DNA of 64,000 nt, taken from positions 124,001 through 188,000 of the forward strand of contig NZ_FWFP01000004.1 of the NCBI RefSeq assembly GCF_900172215.1, read 5' to 3'. Shown piece by piece: positions 44,960 through 53,329 of the stretch (position 1 is its first letter; every line of letters begins with the position of its first letter). The notes beneath the pieces were generated by a model, which ran no database searches, was not told the origin of the DNA, and worked only from the letters and a program-made list of their open reading frames with translations. This DNA comes from Ruegeria meonggei. GTDB lineage: Bacteria > Pseudomonadota > Alphaproteobacteria > Rhodobacterales > Rhodobacteraceae. A program made the translations under genes and the position numbers.

Positions 44960-46021
44960 TCAGGCATCCCGCCAATCAAAGCCGTCATCACAGAAGGCTG
45001 AAAAGCGCAGCGAAGTTTCGCTGATCCGGATCAGGTCGCCACTGGCCAGTGGAACGGTGCTGAGCACTGGTTTGCCGTTCAGGCGTACCAGATTGGCTTT
45101 GCCACCATGTCCGAGATAGCATTTACGATCTTCGGGGTCGTAGGCGATCACTGCGTGACTGCTGCGCGATATACCCGTGTCACCGAAGTCCAGCTGAATC
45201 GCCTGATCATCGTTGCGACCAATCTGCATCAGACCTTCGGTCACAGTAACGCAGGATCCACGACCCGGCCCGTTTGTGATAACCAGCCAGCCAACCGGAA
45301 AAGTCTCTTGTGCGGCTTCTGCTTTCGCAACCGGTTCGGCCGTTTCGATCAAGTCCTGAACATGAGTATCGGCACGCTCAAACCCAAGGAAAGTGGTTTT
45401 GACGCGACCACGGCGATCCGAGGACGGGGCAGGCTGCTGTGGCTCGGGTAGTGCTTCCGCTTCGGGTTGATTTTCTGGTTCTGACACTGGCTCAACAGAA
45501 ATTGGCTCAACCGCGGCGGTCTCGACGGTCTCCGTGATCACTTCAACAACAGGTTCTGCTTGCTGCGCTACAACCTCAGCGGCCTCTTGCGGTTCGTCAA
45601 CCTGAGGGGCCACCTCGGCTGCGACGTCTTCATCCGTGGCCACATGCAAAGTAACCACAGCATCTTCTGCCTCAGCTTCGGCTTCGGGAGCCTCAAAGAT
45701 GTTGTTCTGTACCTGGGCGACCACTTCAGTCACCACAATCTCATCTTCCGCTTCAGCGGTGACCGCGTCTTCGCTCTCGGAAAACTCGGGCATATCCTCT
45801 TCCGGTATCAGCTCATCGCTGTCTTCGTAGCTGTCCGAAGACATGTTGCCACCCGCCAAGGCCTGGCGCAGCGCGTTAAAATCCGCAATGGGCTGAGGTT
45901 TTTCTGCCTCGGCTTCGATCTCGGTTTCAGGCGCGGCAACCTCGTCCAGATCGTCTTCGGATTCTTTGGCTTTTCCGGCACCTTCGAGAAGCCGGCTGAG
46001 AGGGCTCTTGTATTTGAACAT
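44960..46021 (-). CDS. FHA-domain protein with long acidic N-terminal region
   Basis: The protein has 353 residues. The last ~110 form an FHA phosphothreonine-binding domain with I-G-R-N-D and S-R-S-S-H-A-V-I. The first ~220 residues are mostly disordered, rich in Glu, Ala and Val, and resemble the acidic segment of the neighbouring kinase. I chose ATG 46021 because AAAGGTG lies ~9 nt upstream; the longer frame to 46132 runs through the spacer. It is a likely phospho-dependent adaptor for the kinase or for the GTPases. Potential kinase target threonines lie in the acidic region. Confidence 0.88.
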   Translation of the reverse strand: MFKYKSPLSRLLEGAGKAKESEDDLDEVAAPETEIEAEAEKPQPIADFNALRQALAGGNMSSDSYEDSDELIPEEDMPEFSESEDAVTAEAEDEIVVTEVVAQVQNNIFEAPEAEAEAEDAVVTLHVATDEDVAAEVAPQVDEPQEAAEVVAQQAEPVVEVITETVETAAVEPISVEPVSEPENQPEAEALPEPQQPAPSSDRRGRVKTTFLGFERADTHVQDLIETAEPVAKAEAAQETFPVGWLVITNGPGRGSCVTVTEGLMQIGRNDDQAIQLDFGDTGISRSSHAVIAYDPEDRKCYLGHGGKANLVRLNGKPVLSTVPLASGDLIRISETSLRFSAFCDDGFDWRDA

Positions 46022-46149
46022 GGTGTCGACACCTTTGTATCTTGGCACGGATATCTGTCCCGTGGGGCTGCTACTCACCTCTGCGCACATCGACGCAACG
46101 GCACTTCGAACTTTCTGTTTCTGGCGGATCACGTAACGAACCGGTCAGA

Positions 46150-48294
46150 CTACTCCTGCTTTAGCGGCATGACGGCCTGCGTCTCAGTGCCATTGCGCAA
46201 CACTGTCAAACGCGCCTGAGGTTGATTTTCGGACACAAGTGTTTCCAACAGGGCATCCAGACTTTCGGACCCGTCAATGGCCGCGCCGGTCTGCATCTCT
46301 GAGATCAGAATATCGCCTTTCTGAAGGCCGCCCGCCGCATCCACTGGCAAGCCAGTCACGACCGTTTTCCAACCCTGACTGTTGGTGTTGCGCACCGTAA
46401 AGCCATAACCGTTTTCCAACCCGATCATTCGGTTAGCCGGCAAGGCCAGCAATCCGTTCTGTGCCCGGGTCTTGCCAAGCGGTCGATACCGCGCGGTAAC
46501 ACGGATAAACCCATCCGGATCAACCGAAAGGTCGTCCAACACCTGAGCGGCAAAGCTTGCATCGGCCCGAACCGGTTCTCCGTTCAGGGTATAGATCGCC
46601 GCACCGCGTGTGACCCAATCGCCAATAACGCTCATGTCCTGGGCTGGATCGATGCCGGTCACCGCAATGATATTGCCGGTTGATGCACGCCGTCTGGACG
46701 TCTGAAACGGGATTTCTACATCCCAGTGCGAAAACGCAACCTGCGCATCGGCCAGATTAACCGCAACTGCCGCGAAAGGTTCCGTTGTCGTCGTCTCGGC
46801 TGTCTGAGGTTGCTCCTCTTCTGCGACAGCCGCTTCGGCCTGTATCTGCTCGACAGGCACTTGTTCTGGTTCTTTCTGTACAAGCGCAGCATCGACCGTT
46901 TCCGGTTCAACCGCTACCTCGGCAACCTGTGCGACCGGTTCTTCCGCCGGTACAGCAATGTCCACCGTTTCTTCAGCTTCTTCGGCAATTGCAGGCGGTG
47001 GGGCAACCGCCACATCCTGTTCCGAAGCCGTATTGTTCCCGGACATCAGAAAGAACCCGCCTGCGGCCAGACCAACCGCGACAACCGCGATGCCCGCAAA
47101 CATCTTACCGCTACCGCCTGACCCGCTTTTTACCACGGTATCGACCGTAACCTGGGGTTCTTCGGCAGCTACGAACTTGGCCAGTTCATCCTCGTTCTTG
47201 TCTTCGTTGCCCAAGGCCAGATCAGCATTTCCTGCCAAAAGGGCGGTAACGACCGCTTCGGCGTTTTCGCTTTCCGCCTTTATGCGTGCCTTCTCAGCCG
47301 CTTCGTCCTTGCGATCCATGGCGACGATTACCGAGATTGGGCGCCGTTCAAACGTATCGAACATGACACCGGGACCACGGAACATGCGCAACCAATCCAG
47401 AGCAGTCTGAAGGCGGTCGGTGGCGTGAACTTCCATCGCCTTGTCAATTGCTCCAAGGAAACCTTCGGGGTAACCCTTGTGGCGTCCGGCCAACGGCACG
47501 TAGGGGTCATCCTGACCGTTGTTGAACGCATTCAAACGCGTCTGACCATCGATGGGGCGCTCGCCACTGATGGCGTGGTACAGAGTGGCTGCCAGAACAT
47601 ACAGGTCGCTGCTGGGGCCTTGCTCGGCCCCGCGTACGTAAAACTCATGCGGGGAATAGCCGTCCTTGATAACCCGCAATGTCAGCAACGCGGCAGACTG
47701 GTTCGCTGCCTGTTCCCGCGCGGCACCGAAGTCGATCAGGATCGGCTCACCGTTTTCGTCGATCAGAATATTGTCGGGCGAGATATCGCGGTGCAACATG
47801 CCGCTGTCGTGAATGAAAGACACCGCCGACAACATCTTTTCGGTGACCTGAACGATGAAATCAGGGTTTGTTTTGTTGTCTGGGTTTTCGACGTAATCCA
47901 GTAGATCACAACCCTTGACAAAGTCCATGGCGATATAGGCGGTGTCATTGTCTTCAAACACCTGATGCACGTCGACGATGTTGGGATGCACCAGCCGTGC
48001 GTGATTGCGGGCCTCCTGAATGAACAGGTCGATGATAGCGCGCAGATCATCTTTATGATTGGGATCTGTGGGTTCAACCAGGTCGCCGTTGCGTGTGCAA
48101 ACCGCGCTTGGATAGCATTCTTTGATTACAACTTCGCGCTCCAGGCTGTTGCGGGCCAGGTAGGTAATTCCAAATCCGCCATTGCTGAGGAAGCGTAGAA
48201 TCTCATACTGCCCGCGCAACAGCTTGGCGCCTGGTTGGAGTCCGTCAATTTTCGGTTCGTCGTGCGATGCACCGACAGCCTGGTTGTGGCTCAT
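46150..48294 (-). CDS. Membrane Ser/Thr protein kinase with PDZ-like C-terminal domain
   Basis: The protein has 714 residues. A Hanks-type kinase domain (~28-315) has ATP lysine Lys58 (V-V-I-K-E), catalytic Asp170 in H-R-D-I-S-P-D-N and I-D-F-G-A-A-R. Ser replaces the usual Lys of H-R-D-x-K-P, a variant seen in other bacterial kinases. One transmembrane helix lies at 398-417, then a Glu/Val/Ala-rich stretch (~430-510), and a periplasmic C-terminal part (~520-714) with a PDZ-like segment near 630-700. It should sense an envelope signal and phosphorylate the FHA protein or the GTPases. GGAAAG is the ribosome site. Confidence 0.9.
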   Translation of the reverse strand: MSHNQAVGASHDEPKIDGLQPGAKLLRGQYEILRFLSNGGFGITYLARNSLEREVVIKECYPSAVCTRNGDLVEPTDPNHKDDLRAIIDLFIQEARNHARLVHPNIVDVHQVFEDNDTAYIAMDFVKGCDLLDYVENPDNKTNPDFIVQVTEKMLSAVSFIHDSGMLHRDISPDNILIDENGEPILIDFGAAREQAANQSAALLTLRVIKDGYSPHEFYVRGAEQGPSSDLYVLAATLYHAISGERPIDGQTRLNAFNNGQDDPYVPLAGRHKGYPEGFLGAIDKAMEVHATDRLQTALDWLRMFRGPGVMFDTFERRPISVIVAMDRKDEAAEKARIKAESENAEAVVTALLAGNADLALGNEDKNEDELAKFVAAEEPQVTVDTVVKSGSGGSGKMFAGIAVVAVGLAAGGFFLMSGNNTASEQDVAVAPPPAIAEEAEETVDIAVPAEEPVAQVAEVAVEPETVDAALVQKEPEQVPVEQIQAEAAVAEEEQPQTAETTTTEPFAAVAVNLADAQVAFSHWDVEIPFQTSRRRASTGNIIAVTGIDPAQDMSVIGDWVTRGAAIYTLNGEPVRADASFAAQVLDDLSVDPDGFIRVTARYRPLGKTRAQNGLLALPANRMIGLENGYGFTVRNTNSQGWKTVVTGLPVDAAGGLQKGDILISEMQTGAAIDGSESLDALLETLVSENQPQARLTVLRNGTETQAVMPLKQE

Positions 48295-48568
48295 TTCTTT
48301 CCGCCCGTTCTAATCGTTTTGCGGTTTTGTTAACTGGGAAAAAAACCCGCGAACTCACAACCAAATACAACCGCAGATCACTTAAGACGGTTAGACGTTT
48401 CAAATTTGACTTTATTGGGGCCGCCTCATGGCTTCACTAAGGACCCTTTAAGGTCAAAATCATCATATAGTGGATAATCATGTCACTTTATCTATATGTA
48501 GATGTTCGGCGCCTAAATCCTGCGAACTGAATCGCAGTTTTCACCTGATTGATCACCGAATTCGAAAC
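48295..48568. other. Intergenic region between the GTPase genes and the kinase operon
   Basis: This AT-rich stretch has no gene. It follows the GTPase-operon terminator and must contain the promoter of the leftward kinase operon. No -35/-10 pair is convincing. The presence of a terminator plus this spacer argues that the GTPase and kinase groups are separate transcripts. Confidence 0.5.
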
Positions 48569-48602
48569 AATAAAACGCCGATTCTCAGAGCTTCGAATCG
48601 GC
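48569..48602 (-). terminator. Rho-independent terminator of the dynamin-like GTPase operon
   Basis: On the minus strand GCCGATTC and GAATCGGC form a perfect 8-bp stem with a 10-nt loop, followed by GTTTTATTG. It starts 31 nt after the last GTPase stop codon. Confidence 0.85.
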
Positions 48603-48632
48603 TCTTAGCGACTCAATCTTAACGAGAGGTTG

Positions 48633-49919
48633 TCAGGTTCCGGTTTTGGGTTGCATCGAATCCACCCGGCTGCCGGCCCAGGCGAGGTTGTCGCTGAGCT
48701 GCGCCAGGATACTGATCGCGTCTTTCAAGGGTGCATCACCGGTTTCGAATTGCAACAGCAACAGCAGATCTGTGGCCTTTTCGAACTCACCAGGAATCCA
48801 GTCTGCTGACGGGTCGATTTCTCCACCCTGCTCAAGCCGTTCGGCAAAATCCTCGACGATTTCCTGACAGCTGTTGAGAAAGGCCGCCGGCTCAATGGCC
48901 GAGGATTCGCGCAGATCTGCATAGATGCTGGCAATCGCAGCCAGCCAGTCTTCGAGAATGGGATTCTCCAGCGGTGGCAGGGTCAACTCGATGGCGGCCT
49001 GTACCGCAGAAGCGTCGGCCTGAGACTGTTCCTGCTCTGGCCCCTGCAAGTCTTCGAGATAGGGCAGGAAGTCCTGCTTCAGATCCGCGCGTGCGGCTTC
49101 CAGGTCTGATTGGCGGCGGTCCGAGGCGATTTTCAATACGTGCTCGGCCAAATTCTGACCACCACATGTTTCCCACAGGGCAAAATCGGGCTCTGGTTCC
49201 TGCGCCATGGCGCGGACCGCGACAGGTGTTCCGATGGGCACGACGGCCCGGAACATCTTGTTTTTTTCCTTGTTCAGCCGTGCAAGCACACGGTCCAGTG
49301 CATCACGGACCGGTGGCAGGTCTGCATGGGTTACGGCCAGCAGGCTGTTGTCGCGCAACTCTGTCGGAACTTGCGCCCACAAGTGGCGCTCTGTCTCGCG
49401 CCAGGCGTTGGTTCCGTTGGTGCACCAGATTGCGCAATCAACGAATTTCAACAGATCGAGCGTGGGTTTGTAGGTATCATCCAATGCCCCGGCCCCTGGC
49501 AGGTCGAACAGGGAAATTTCCTTAAGGGCAGGGGTATTCAGACCGACCGAGATAAAGTCCGGGTTGTCCGCGGCAGCTTTTTCCAGCGCAATACCGGAAT
49601 AGACTTTGGGCTCTTTGCCCCACCAGCCGACGGTGGTTTCAGGTGTCTCGGAATAGGCTACGATGACCAGCGGTAGTTTCAGATGTTGCGGTCCGGTGGG
49701 CAGAATGTCGGCCCCGGCCAGCATGTTGGCAAGGCTGGATTTCCCAGCCCCAAATTCCCCGGCGAAACCGATATTGACCGCGTTGGACAGCTGTTCAGCA
49801 TGGGCGAGGGCGCGCGCGCGCATCTCTTCCATTGCCGGGTCGGCTGTCAGGTCTTCGGTCGCGGTCAGAAAGCGTTCAAGTTGTCTTACTTCCTGGTCCG
49901 TTCCGGGGAAATCTATCAT
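48633..49919 (-). CDS. Small dynamin-superfamily-like GTPase (module B)
   Basis: The protein has 428 residues. An N-terminal helix precedes the GTPase domain: G1 G-E-F-G-A-G-K-S (54-61), G3 D-L-P-G (139-142) and a degenerate G4 T-H-A-D (197-200). The segment W-C-T-N-G-T-N-A-W-R-E-T-E-R (165-178) is nearly repeated in the GTPase at 53330, showing the two are paralogues. The C-terminal ~180 residues are helical and acidic. It overlaps the stop of the large dynamin-like gene upstream by ATGA. Function unknown; a partner GTPase for the large protein is likely. Confidence 0.82.
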   Translation of the reverse strand: MIDFPGTDQEVRQLERFLTATEDLTADPAMEEMRARALAHAEQLSNAVNIGFAGEFGAGKSSLANMLAGADILPTGPQHLKLPLVIVAYSETPETTVGWWGKEPKVYSGIALEKAAADNPDFISVGLNTPALKEISLFDLPGAGALDDTYKPTLDLLKFVDCAIWCTNGTNAWRETERHLWAQVPTELRDNSLLAVTHADLPPVRDALDRVLARLNKEKNKMFRAVVPIGTPVAVRAMAQEPEPDFALWETCGGQNLAEHVLKIASDRRQSDLEAARADLKQDFLPYLEDLQGPEQEQSQADASAVQAAIELTLPPLENPILEDWLAAIASIYADLRESSAIEPAAFLNSCQEIVEDFAERLEQGGEIDPSADWIPGEFEKATDLLLLLQFETGDAPLKDAISILAQLSDNLAWAGSRVDSMQPKTGT

Positions 49920-51958
49920 TCCGCAGCCTCTGCTAATCTTTTGTCTACGTAGTCCGCGCTGTATACGGCGCTCAGTTCGTCCGTTATGCGCTGTGCCTGG
50001 TCATAAGCGGTTTGGGCCTCGGCCCGGGCGTTTGTTTCACTGCTGCCAGAACGGTGTTCCAGATGTCCGGCCAGCAAAGCCATGTAGTGGTCCAGAACTG
50101 TATTCAGACGCTCCAACAGATCGCCACGAGCGGTATCCACCAGATCGTCTCCAATCATCTCGAACTCTTGAACGATCATCCGTTCAGCGCGCGCAACTAC
50201 ACTTTTACGCGAAATCAGTCGCGACAGCCAGTTAACCCGCAATTCAACGGTGATGCCCCGTGTCAGGGCCGTGGTATCCGGCCGAAACCAGCGCACGGCA
50301 CTGGTATTCATCCGGTTGTCGGTCGGGTCCTGCCAGCCGGGCAGAGCGCGCAGGGCGGCGTTGCTTTGCATGTCGATGGCGTAAAGCTCGCTCAGCATCC
50401 GCTGACGGACAACCTGCGTGGCACCCTGAACAAGCTCGCGCATGCGATCGCGCAATGGGGTAAAGTTCAGCTCGGTCTCGCCGCCTTTGGCCAACAGCGG
50501 GGAATCCCCGTTCGGGCCCCGCACCACCGCCGAGACAGCCTCGGCCACGGTGTCGTCCATAACACCGCGCAAATTGGCCAGTACGTCGTCCATGTCGCTG
50601 ACAATATCTGTCGTTTTCTGAGTGACCAGATCACGCAGCTCTGCCAGCGTTTTGTCATTTTCGTCAGCGTTCCCGGCGTCTGGGCTGATTTCATCTTCAA
50701 TCACACGCAGATGCGCTTTGGAGCGTTCAAGTTCGCCTTGGGCGAAACTGTTCAGGTGCTGCCATGCCATGCGCAAATGTTCTTCGCGTGGGCCGTCGGT
50801 CAAGGCGCGAGTGACATGTTTGCGCAGGTCCGGCAGACCCGAGGCGATCATCGCGGCAAACCGCAAAACGCCTTCGCGGCTAATCGGGCCGGGGCCCTGT
50901 TTGATCTCTTCCACCCCGTCCAGATACTGTTTCATCTGTTCAGGATGCGCGCGCAGCCATGCCAGAACGTGGTCATGATCCACGCCGGTGTCATCCCCGG
51001 TCAATGCGTAATGTGCCCATTGGGCACTGCCCATCAGGACATCAATGTCCGAGTTTCCAAGCGCCTGTTCCAGGCCTTCCATGACATCGGCCCGCACCTT
51101 ACCCGCATCCTCGGCACCGCCGCCAAGCTCATCAACTCGGTTGATGAAAACAACGATTTGACCCAGTTCCAGCGCCTGCATGAGGCGGAACAGTTTCAGA
51201 TCGGCCCGCGACAGCGCCTGATGCGCCGAAAGGACCACGACAAAGAAATCGGATTCCCTTAGATATTGCCGCGAGATTTCTTCTCGGATCAGCAGCGGGT
51301 CATTGACACCCGGCGTATCCGTGACGGTCAGCGGAAAAGGGAAATGGCCAATGTCAAAATAGACCTCGGCCTTGCGGGTGATATCGCTGTACAGACCCCG
51401 ATCCGAACCCGGATCATACGTTCCTTCATCGGTGGGATCATCGCCTGCGCAGACGTAGCGTGCCAGATCGTCTGTGGTCAGGCTGTCCAGATCATGGTGC
51501 TGACCCAGCAGGTGCTTATAGCTTTCGCCCAGACGCAGTTTGGCGCGGGTCTTCATCGCTTCGACCTGCTCTTCGATCATCTCGCGCTTATAGCTGTCCT
51601 CGTCATCGGGGAACATGTTGCGCAGTTCTTCACCCTCGGCAATCAGCGATTCCCACTGGCGATTGTCGAAAAAGTGGAATTCGGCCCCTTGGGTCCGGCC
51701 CGAGGGGTGCCCAAAGTGCATGTCGGTAATCACTGTTGTCCACGGGTTCACATCTGAGGGCAGGTATTCAGCCTGACCGGTAAACCCATTGATCAACCGG
51801 GACTTGCCCGCCTTGATCTGCCCAACAAAAGCGATCGATGGCTTCAGATTTGAAAGATCACCTACAATGCGCGAAATGAACTGACGGGTCTCATCGTTGC
51901 TGGAACCGTTCATGTCTTCGGCAATGCGAATTAACTCGCGACGATTGTTTTCACTCAT
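49916..51958 (-). CDS. Large bacterial dynamin-like GTPase (module B)
   Basis: The protein has 680 residues. The GTPase domain has G1 G-Q-I-K-A-G-K-S (46-53), L-P-S-D-V-N-P-W-T as the G2-region segment (66-74), G3 D-T-P-G (214-217) and G4 N-R-V-D (273-276). A long helical stalk-like region follows. N-W-L-S-R-L-I-S-R-K (576-585) aligns with an aromatic-basic segment in the paralogue at 55081 and may be the membrane-contacting paddle. Such proteins oligomerise on membranes and drive fission, fusion or repair. It pairs with the small GTPase downstream through an ATGA overlap. Confidence 0.88.
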   Translation of the reverse strand: MSENNRRELIRIAEDMNGSSNDETRQFISRIVGDLSNLKPSIAFVGQIKAGKSRLINGFTGQAEYLPSDVNPWTTVITDMHFGHPSGRTQGAEFHFFDNRQWESLIAEGEELRNMFPDDEDSYKREMIEEQVEAMKTRAKLRLGESYKHLLGQHHDLDSLTTDDLARYVCAGDDPTDEGTYDPGSDRGLYSDITRKAEVYFDIGHFPFPLTVTDTPGVNDPLLIREEISRQYLRESDFFVVVLSAHQALSRADLKLFRLMQALELGQIVVFINRVDELGGGAEDAGKVRADVMEGLEQALGNSDIDVLMGSAQWAHYALTGDDTGVDHDHVLAWLRAHPEQMKQYLDGVEEIKQGPGPISREGVLRFAAMIASGLPDLRKHVTRALTDGPREEHLRMAWQHLNSFAQGELERSKAHLRVIEDEISPDAGNADENDKTLAELRDLVTQKTTDIVSDMDDVLANLRGVMDDTVAEAVSAVVRGPNGDSPLLAKGGETELNFTPLRDRMRELVQGATQVVRQRMLSELYAIDMQSNAALRALPGWQDPTDNRMNTSAVRWFRPDTTALTRGITVELRVNWLSRLISRKSVVARAERMIVQEFEMIGDDLVDTARGDLLERLNTVLDHYMALLAGHLEHRSGSSETNARAEAQTAYDQAQRITDELSAVYSADYVDKRLAEAAE

Positions 51959-52025
51959 AAACTTTACCCTGGTAACTTACAAACACGATTTGAATTCTTC
52001 GAAAAATTGAACTTTAGCGCCGGTC

Positions 52026-52883
52026 TCATTCGTCCGGCCTCGTTAGTGTTGCCCACAGATTGACTACGGCGCCCAGTTTACGAGCTTGGTGCACCGCCAT
52101 TGCAAACTGTTCGTTGTCGCGCAGGATGGCCAACCCAGCTCCTTTGCCACCAGAAGGGCGCATGACGATCAGCTGCGGCAAATCCAAATTTGATGCGTCC
52201 GCAGACCAACCGGAAAGGTCGCGCGCAAACTGGCTGAGCAATTCCTGGTCCGGGTGTAGCGGTTGGGCCTGGCCACACGTGCCCTCTGCGCGAAGTTCCG
52301 CACCGTCTTTCGCCTGGGCCAGCACGCGGCCTTGCGCAAATCGGTCGGCACCTTCGAAGAAACGACTTGCAAGTCCGTCAAGTAAGGGTTCGGCTGTCAC
52401 CTCATCCTCAGCAGACTCGGCATTGGCAACAATGGAAATGACGGGCTCTGCCGTCAGTTCAATGCCTTCGCACGCGACCTCAATCTCGCTGAACGTAATG
52501 CCGACATCGTCCGCCTCCAGGGCGGTGTCGGGCTGCAAGGAAACCAGCTCCAGCGGCGCCGTAGCAGAGGCGATATCTGACACCAATCCAGCCAGTTTGG
52601 CGGCAAGATCTTCTCTGGATTCAGTTTCGAAGTCCGGTGCGATGCCAGCGTGCACCCGAAACACATCCGTGACCCGAGAGCTGTTGACTTCAATCGCTAG
52701 GCAAACCCCGTTGGCGGCCGTGAATTCCAAGCGGCGCGGAAGGATGGTACCCCGTATGATATTCAGCACTTTGTCGCGCCGCACCTGAGCAGTATCGCCG
52801 GGTATAGTGACCGCCGGGTTAAGACGAGCCACTGCCGAACGCCCGATGTCATCGAGCATTTCGAGTATGTCTGTGTCCATCAT
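52026..52883 (-). CDS. Unknown protein of the GTPase cluster
   Basis: The protein has 285 residues and is not recognised. It has no signal peptide or transmembrane segment. The middle is acidic and rich in Ala/Glu/Val; a more globular N-terminal part (~45-75) and a C-terminal part (~230-285) contain most hydrophobic strands. AGAGGGGG lies 7 nt upstream of the start. It is packed between the roadblock-like gene and the large dynamin-like gene, so a regulatory or adaptor role for the GTPases is a reasonable inference. Confidence 0.7.
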   Translation of the reverse strand: MMDTDILEMLDDIGRSAVARLNPAVTIPGDTAQVRRDKVLNIIRGTILPRRLEFTAANGVCLAIEVNSSRVTDVFRVHAGIAPDFETESREDLAAKLAGLVSDIASATAPLELVSLQPDTALEADDVGITFSEIEVACEGIELTAEPVISIVANAESAEDEVTAEPLLDGLASRFFEGADRFAQGRVLAQAKDGAELRAEGTCGQAQPLHPDQELLSQFARDLSGWSADASNLDLPQLIVMRPSGGKGAGLAILRDNEQFAMAVHQARKLGAVVNLWATLTRPDE

Positions 52884-52906
52884 GCCGTGACCCCCTCTGG
52901 TCCCGT

Positions 52907-53308
52907 CTAAACTGCGGCCGCAACCGGCCCCAGACTGAGATGCGATTTTGTCAGTGCCAACCCAACATTGGCGCTGCTGTTGCAGATGTAGCAGACCACA
53001 TGATCGGGATACTCCCGGGTCCGCAAAAAGATGTTCAACCGGTCATTCGAAAATACCGCGATTTCCCCAAATCCCGGGTATTCTGCCTCTTCAGCGTCAG
53101 AGCTGCGTAACAAATCCTCGAACGCTTTCACGCCGCGGCCTTGAAACAGGTTAGCCACGGCAATGGCCAGACTGTCCAGCGCGTCGGCAGCATCAGGATC
53201 AGAGGTGTTGGTCCCCAGCAACATCCCCGTTTCCATATCGACATACCCGGCTGCAATACAGTCGGGTATGGTCGCTATCGCGTTGTTCAATGCTGTTTCG
53301 ATAGACAT
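52907..53308 (-). CDS. Roadblock/LC7-like small protein
   Basis: The protein has 133 residues. The pattern of an N-terminal helix, a strand with I-A-A-G-Y-V-D-M-E-T-G, a central helix and paired strands (I-A-V-F-S-N-D-R-L-N-I-F-L) fits the roadblock/LC7 fold, whose members act as GTPase regulators (MglB in Myxococcus, conservon proteins in actinomycetes). Its place between GTPase genes agrees. The fold call rests on visual pattern and needs a profile search. Two cysteines lie in the C-terminal part (V-C-Y-I-C). Confidence 0.6.
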   Translation of the reverse strand: MSIETALNNAIATIPDCIAAGYVDMETGMLLGTNTSDPDAADALDSLAIAVANLFQGRGVKAFEDLLRSSDAEEAEYPGFGEIAVFSNDRLNIFLRTREYPDHVVCYICNSSANVGLALTKSHLSLGPVAAAV

Positions 53309-53329
53309 CGTTTCTACCTGAGCTTCTTT

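Noticed and set aside
44171..48294. Type VI secretion locus, suggested by kinase, PP2C and FHA genes
   Set aside because: No sheath, baseplate, Hcp, VgrG, ClpV or TssJLM genes occur in the window.
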